NCBI GenBank assembly: GCA_964058845.1
Contig: CAXKVR010000019.1
Location: 62,001 to 126,000 of the forward strand
Direction of reading: 5' to 3'
DNA from: Carex sylvatica
Lineage: Eukaryota > Streptophyta > Magnoliopsida > Poales > Cyperaceae
DNA length: 64,000 nucleotides
Below are positions 58,854 through 64,000 of this stretch, piece by piece. Position 1 is the stretch's first letter; each line of letters opens with the position of its first letter. Position numbers and translations under genes: made by a program. Under the pieces are notes generated by a model. The model made no database searches, was not told the origin of the DNA, and worked only from the letters and a program-made list of their open reading frames with translations.

Positions 58854-59899
58854 GAATTTTTTTCGTAAACCATAATAACCAATATGATTACCATTTTTTT
58901 TTTTAAATCATAAGAACCGAACGGTCCGTTCGGTCTCCAAAATTTTTTTTTTTTTTTCAGATCGGACGGACCATTCGGTCTCAAGCTTTTTTTTTTTTTA
59001 TTAAATTTTTTTTTAATTTTTTTTTTTAAATTTTCCATCTGCGATCACAGAAGATTTCTTCCTGCATTTTTTTTGCTCGGTCTCCTTGTTTATTTAATTT
59101 TTTTAACCCGACTCCTCTTCTCCCTTTTCTGCGTTGCACTTTCCTATTTTTTTTCTTCCTTCATTCTTCCTCTTACTTTCTTCCTCATTCAATTTTTTTT
59201 TTGACTGAAGAAATAATTTTAACGTAAAGATAAAGTAAAATTTTTAATTTTTCTAAAGAAATAATTATTAGTAGTTTGACTGAACAAGTGTTATTATTGG
59301 CCCGATAATTTTGATTGGAGATCGAATTAGGGATTCGGTCTTCATGTTTTTTTTAATATAAATATCCATCTTCCTCCTTCCTCCAATAAACGATTGATTT
59401 TTTCTTCTCAAAAATAAAAGAATTAATACATACCTAACGAAACTTGTAGATCTGAAGCTCTTTTTATTCTCCTTTTAAAATTATACAAACGTATGTAATT
59501 ATAATAGAAATTACATAAGCTTTGAGAATTCAAAAAAAAAATTGAATGAGGAAGAATGAAGGAAGAAAAAAAATGGAGAAGTGCGACGCAGAAAAGGAAG
59601 AAGAGGAGTCGGATTAAAAAAATTAAATAAACATGGAGACTGAGCGAAAAAAACACAGGAAGGGATCTTCTGTGACCACAGATAGAATTTTTTTTTAAAA
59701 AAATTATAATAAAAAAAAATTATAAAAAAAAAAAAAAAAACTTGAGACCAAATGGTCCGTCCAGTCTAGAAAAAAGGAAATTTTAATTTTTGGATACCGA
59801 AAGAACCGTTCGGTCCTTATAATTTTTCAAAAAAAAAAAAACAATCATATTAATTTCCTAATTTTTGATTTATTAATTATGATTTATGAAAAAAAATTC
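58854..59899. mobile_element. Non-autonomous MULE with perfect 9 bp TSD
   Basis: The TSD catattaag lies at 58845-58853 and 59900-59908. The ends are GAATTTTTTTCGTAAACCAT on the left and the complement of GAATTTTTTTTCATAAATCA on the right, like the 44028 MULE. The subterminal palindromes read GAACCGAACGGTCCGTTCGG (left) and ACCGTTCGGTCC (right). A stretch near 59437 (AACGAAACTTGTAGATCTGA) matches AACGAAACTTGCAGATCTGA at 47979 in the 4.4 kb MULE. The centre is a long hairpin with GAAG/CTTC-rich arms around 59060-59210 and 59560-59670. No transposase. Confidence 0.92.
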
Positions 59900-59908
59900 C
59901 ATATTAAG

Positions 59909-60618
59909 TGCTAGTTGTCATGGATTTCAGACCAAAGCGACAAGATCTAAAAATAGGAGAAAATAACCAAGGCGGCAAGGCCCAAGGATAGCCAGGATCT
60001 ATTGTGCAGGCCTGTCTGCTGCTATTATTACGATGTTGTTATTCCAATAGCATTTTTGTGTCATTAATCAATTTGAACAGTTTGATATAATTTGTTAAAA
60101 AAAGGTAACCGTCCGATCGGAACAGTTTGATATAATTTCAGTTGATGTGTTGTATAATTTCAATTAGTGATGTATAGTGGCTTAATCCAAACCATCAAAT
60201 TACAATCAGACGGCTTAGATTAAAATAATGGCTCAACTGCGCCATTGCAGTGATCGAAGCAACGTGAATTTTGTCCTAGGGAGACTTTCAAAGAATTTAG
60301 AAATTTGACATTTAACATTTTGAAACATGCAACGAAGGAACTTTTTAATATAAAAGACGGGTATGCATGCTTAATTAGCATTGGCCAATTTGATTGTTAT
60401 CAGTTCAGAATTAAAAAACTGAGTTTGGGGAGAAAAAACTAAAATAATGATTCAAAATATCATGGTATAAACACTTCTATGCACCTACTACATTTCAAAA
60501 GAAAGACAATAAGAAAAGTACATCAAATCTCTAAGACAAGCGCTCTGAGAAAAATCGAAACAAATCTATCATACTCGCATAAACAATTAGAAGAGTTAAA
60601 CCTTCAATATATTCCACT
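59909..60618. other. Derlin downstream flank and 3' UTR
   Basis: Minus-strand sequence just below the stop (60619) would be 3' UTR. GAACAGTTTGATATAATTT occurs twice (about 60075 and 60120). No other structure is supported. Confidence 0.4.
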
Positions 60619-63600
60619 TTATCGGTCAAGTCTGTAAGCTCGACCACGAAAGGCACCAGTGCCGGTACTGGTGTTGTCTCTGACAGTAGGACCTGTACCA
60701 GCAGTCCTTTGGGCCCCTAACCTCCATTGCACAACCAATCTTTGTCTGTAGCAACAAAATGTTAAGGGTACACATGGCATTTCAAAATTCTCACAAACTC
60801 AGGAAGGCCTTCAATTTCAGGCCAGATATGGCCCAAAAATCTCTCATTAGCATGAGTACCACGGGGTACATACAATTGGGAATGGGCATGGGCACAGGAA
60901 TTGAACTGAAAAGTATTTTTCCCACCGAAACAGTAACGCGGCCGAACAGGGCCTTACAAGACTGGTGCATTCAAGACAGACCTGATTCAGGTATATATTC
61001 CTAGTACCAGACATGAAAACATAAAATAAACAAACAGAAAATCAAAGGTAAACTTGGTTTGATAGACCATGTACACCTCAAACAATCATGCATTACCCTC
61101 TACAACATGGTAAATCTCTCTTCGAAAGGTGTGTATGCAACATTTCACAATTTTGTAAGGGCACAAAAAAAAGTTACCCTTAAGTGTGTAAATTTAAATT
61201 AAACAAAAGTAATAATACTGAAGTAAGAAAAGGATACAGCCAGAAAGGGGTCTTGAGTGGGTTTCTCCCAGTTTTGAGAGGGTACAAAACCGAGAAGAAA
61301 TAATAGAGATGGCCGACTACTATGCCAAGAAGGTTTGGCAAGAGAGGTGAGCCGAATATCATATCCAGTACTAGCATCGCCCATGGGAAGTAAAAAGCCT
61401 GTTAAAAGAAAACAAAACCAAAAGCTTTTTATTATAAACCCAATTAGATGGTAGTTCCTGATAGCCTTCTCTTTTATATGTTGATTTGTACAAGTCCGCA
61501 ACTTTTATTTGATATATAATTGGGTTGGGCCTTACACCTGAATCCGACTACCAGTAATGAAAATAACAATGTGGAGCTTTACTCGTTGGTCAATCGGGTC
61601 AGGTGGGATGGATCAACATTGCTGTATTGCAGAATTTTGTTGGCTATTAAAATTTTGTTTGTTATATTAATCTTCACTTTCTTGAGGTAACAAATGGGAT
61701 TATTTCCATTGGGAAAGTGAGTTAACAACTACAAGTGCTAAATGGATAAGATGCCAGGAGATCCAGAAATCCTGAACCAAACAAGAAACATCTACAAATC
61801 TGGTCAGTCTTAACTGCACCAGGCTGTTGTTTGGTTGACCTGACTGTTGACCAGTCAAGTAAGATCAACAATGGCAATAAATAAGTATGTTTGAGTGCGG
61901 AGCTGGAAGTAAGATATCATCTAGAAGTCAATTTATTCATAAATGTCAGGTAAGCACAACATAAAAGCACCACACATTGCAAACTACAGCTAATTATTTA
62001 TTAGAATTGGAAAGAGCATCTGGCATTTCTTACATTTGAAATAAATAGCCAACATTTTTTGGTACTTTTGCAAATGCATTCAACTCCTCAAAGTTATGTC
62101 AAGCAATAAAGACTCATATTTATATCACCTTAAATATATTCCAGAATTCATACAAACTAAAAATCCAGAACAGGAATAGCTCAACCTGGTTTCAGTTCAA
62201 TTTTAATTTTTTTACCTAAAGGAGGCAGGCTCGGGTATCAGTTATGTTGTCACATTCAGCAAAATAAATATTTGATCCTCACCCTAACTTCTCAGTTTTT
62301 TTTCCAAATAACCCAAAAATATATTCTGCACTCCTTGAATTATAATCGATATAATCTTTCACCCAAAAAAGAAGCAAAAATTTACCTTCATGTTGACTAG
62401 GCCATAAATGTTAATTTGGGCATTAGGGAATTCTCTACTCCAAAGATATACAAGCATTGACACCATTGATGTTCCCAAAAAAGGAGACCGCAAATAAGGA
62501 ATGGCTGTTAATCCCTAAAAACAAAAGGTAACAAATTCTCAGATAACAAGCCTATTGATCTATGATTAATTCCTGCCATTGATCTATATGATTAATTCCT
62601 GCCAAACCAAGAATCCAAAATTTCAGCTGGCATTCCAAAATCATAGTCAACAATTAAAGCTTTGCAAGGTCTTTAGGATATAGTTCTTTAATTTGGTAAT
62701 TGCCTGGAATTATCCTGAATTTTACAGTTTAGAGTCGATGAAAGACAAACTTCATACAAAATTGTGTCAGTCATATTCCAAATTTTATGGTTCTATACCC
62801 TGATGAGCTTCAACTAACCCCCAAGGAAGCAGAAATTGACCTTTGGTTGTGCCTTTGATTAATTTAAAGTAACTTTCTGTCAAAAGTACCCCTTGGGAAA
62901 ATTTTAGCTCATCTTATCATCAACTAAAAATATAAATGCAAAACAAATGAAAGAAGAAAGATGGACATTGATGAAGCTCGGACCTGAACAAACAGGTAGC
63001 CAAACTAACCACAAAACAACCAAGGTTTACAAACTTTGGGAGAAAAATTAAGCTGCAAAGGAAATTAACAGCTAACCAGTAAAGAAACTGCTCCAAAAAT
63101 CATCATCCACAAGAAATCTGCAGTGCGTTTATCAAAAGGACCTTTCTCCAGCTGTACACCATACCGAGCTCTACATTTCAAGTTCAATAATATCAATATA
63201 TTTATTTGAACTTGTTGGCCACCCATGGGTAATATATTTATTTGACTACCCATAGAACTACCCATATAATTATAGAATAGCATTATTTCATAATGTCAAT
63301 GCCGGTGCAAACAGATCTTATCTAAACTAAGGGCTTAATAGCACAACAACAGGTTGATTGAAAAAATTGGGATAAATTTTTGGTTCCGTTGCAAAATGCA
63401 ACTGCTACTTCGACTATTACCTGTTAACTGAGGCACATTTAATTTTTTTATTTAATAAATAAAGTATAATAGCTAATTCGGGCTCTTAGCAAGTTGAAGC
63501 TAATTAAGGACCAGAAAACATGTATGAAAGGGCCCAGTTCATAGACAAAATTAAAGCTCATCTGCTTGAATAATTATAACACAAAAACAACAAATGTTTA

Positions 63601-63688
63601 TGAGCGTCTCTTACATCATTAACAAGCGGATACCAAAGTTGATCGAAAACTTGCCAAGGAAAAAGAAAGGTGTTATCAACCTCCATAT
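60619..63688 (-). CDS. DER1: Derlin-1-type ER membrane protein, 3' part
   Basis: Five coding exons on the minus strand: 63688-63615, 63170-63077, 62514-62386, 61398-61238 and 60745-60619 (TAA at 60619-60621). All have GT-AG introns and consistent phases, giving 194 residues. The N-terminal 50-60 residues lie beyond the window, since known plant Derlin-1 proteins are about 240-250 long. Read in order: IWRLITPFFFLGKFSINFG (the conserved WR motif), ARYGVQLEKGPFDKRTADFL, SMVSMLVYLWSREFPNAQIN, and GIVVGHLYYFF (the GxxxG rhomboid-fold motif). The C-terminus FRGRAYRL resembles an SHP-type p97/CDC48-binding box with Ala at one position. Derlins are catalytically dead rhomboid proteins that help retrotranslocate misfolded proteins from the ER (family knowledge). 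No break was seen in the exons present. Confidence 0.95.
60840..60953. mobile_element. Tourist/Harbinger MITE right-end fragment in the last Derlin intron
   Basis: GCGGCCGAACAGGGCC followed by TTA at 60954-60956 matches the right end and TTA flank of the 22198 MITE. GGGAATGGGCATGGGCACAG resembles its inner left half (GGGAATGGGTACG). The left terminus is missing. It lies in the intron between the exons ending at 60745 and 61238, and the 81-codon frame there is incidental. Confidence 0.5.
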
Positions 63689-64000
63689 CTGCAAACAATT
63701 AAATGAAAGCATGTAATTGTATTGGGTATCTTAATGCAAAAGTAAGAAATTTCCAAAAATAATAAAAAGGTATCAGTACAAGTTCAACTCATATTCTGAT
63801 CAGTTTGTCACTGTTCCCTTGGGACTTTTGAAAACCAATTTAATTTATGCAACCGGAAGTAAATTGATTATTAAAGGCTTAGTTATGATCGGTGAAATTG
63901 CACAGCCAACAACCATTTAGGCAAAGAGAACTCAAAATATGAGATTGAACTGCACAATTAATGGTCTATTGATGCTTAAATTTAAGTTGAATTTCTTAAT

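Noticed and set aside
61180..61501. Frames of 65 and 100 codons on the minus strand near 61200-61500
   Set aside because: The first is the real Derlin exon running on into an intron; the second is the same exon in another frame.

Overview
This window looks like AT-rich nuclear DNA from a flowering plant. Two intron-containing plant genes with GT-AG introns sit in a large intergenic space crowded with DNA transposon remnants. No rRNA, tRNA or CRISPR array and no bacterial-style gene organisation is visible. The species cannot be named from the sequence.

Genes. (1) 34202-36350 (+) encodes a complete IQ67-domain (IQD) calmodulin-binding protein of 427 residues in three coding exons, with a CT-rich leader and a possible leader intron. 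(2) 60619-63688 (-) carries the last five coding exons (194 residues) of a Derlin-1-type ER membrane protein of the ERAD pathway; its 5' exons lie beyond the right edge. (3) Transposon genes are all broken: a Mutator-like (MULE) transposase at 44678-46919, an antisense plant-mobile-domain (PMD/MAIN-like) fragment at 47100-47490, and a Copia gag fragment at 16039-16200.

Mobile DNA dominates. The best-defined unit is a 4.4 kb MULE (44028-48424) with about 250 bp terminal inverted repeats (TIRs) and a 9 bp target-site duplication (TSD). A 1.05 kb relative (58854-59899) has a perfect 9 bp TSD, and a truncated relative lies at 5610-6086. All three repeat a palindromic motif near their ends. Several non-coding foldback families also show 9 bp TSDs: three copies with CCGATTTTT ends (6316-8790, 16702-17661, 24619-25783), two with GAGGTTGGC ends, and up to five with GTATCCTCTGC ends. 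A 1.56 kb foldback lies at 30241-31802. hAT-type elements with 8 bp TSDs lie at 12611-13223, 23111-23763 (which contains an 11 bp tandem array) and 50552-50852. A Tourist/Harbinger MITE with a TTA TSD is at 22198-22344, a Helitron-like 3' end at about 55724, and a Copia LTR/gag remnant at about 14860-16200.

Layout. 1-33000 is a transposon graveyard with nested insertions. 33000-37100 holds the IQD gene with its promoter and UTRs. 37300-43900 is intergenic with small elements. 44019-48433 is the MULE. 48434-60500 is intergenic with tandem duplications and Helitron/MULE ends. 60600-64000 is the Derlin gene on the reverse strand. The two host genes show no functional link: one is a calmodulin/microtubule-type scaffold, the other an ER quality-control channel component.
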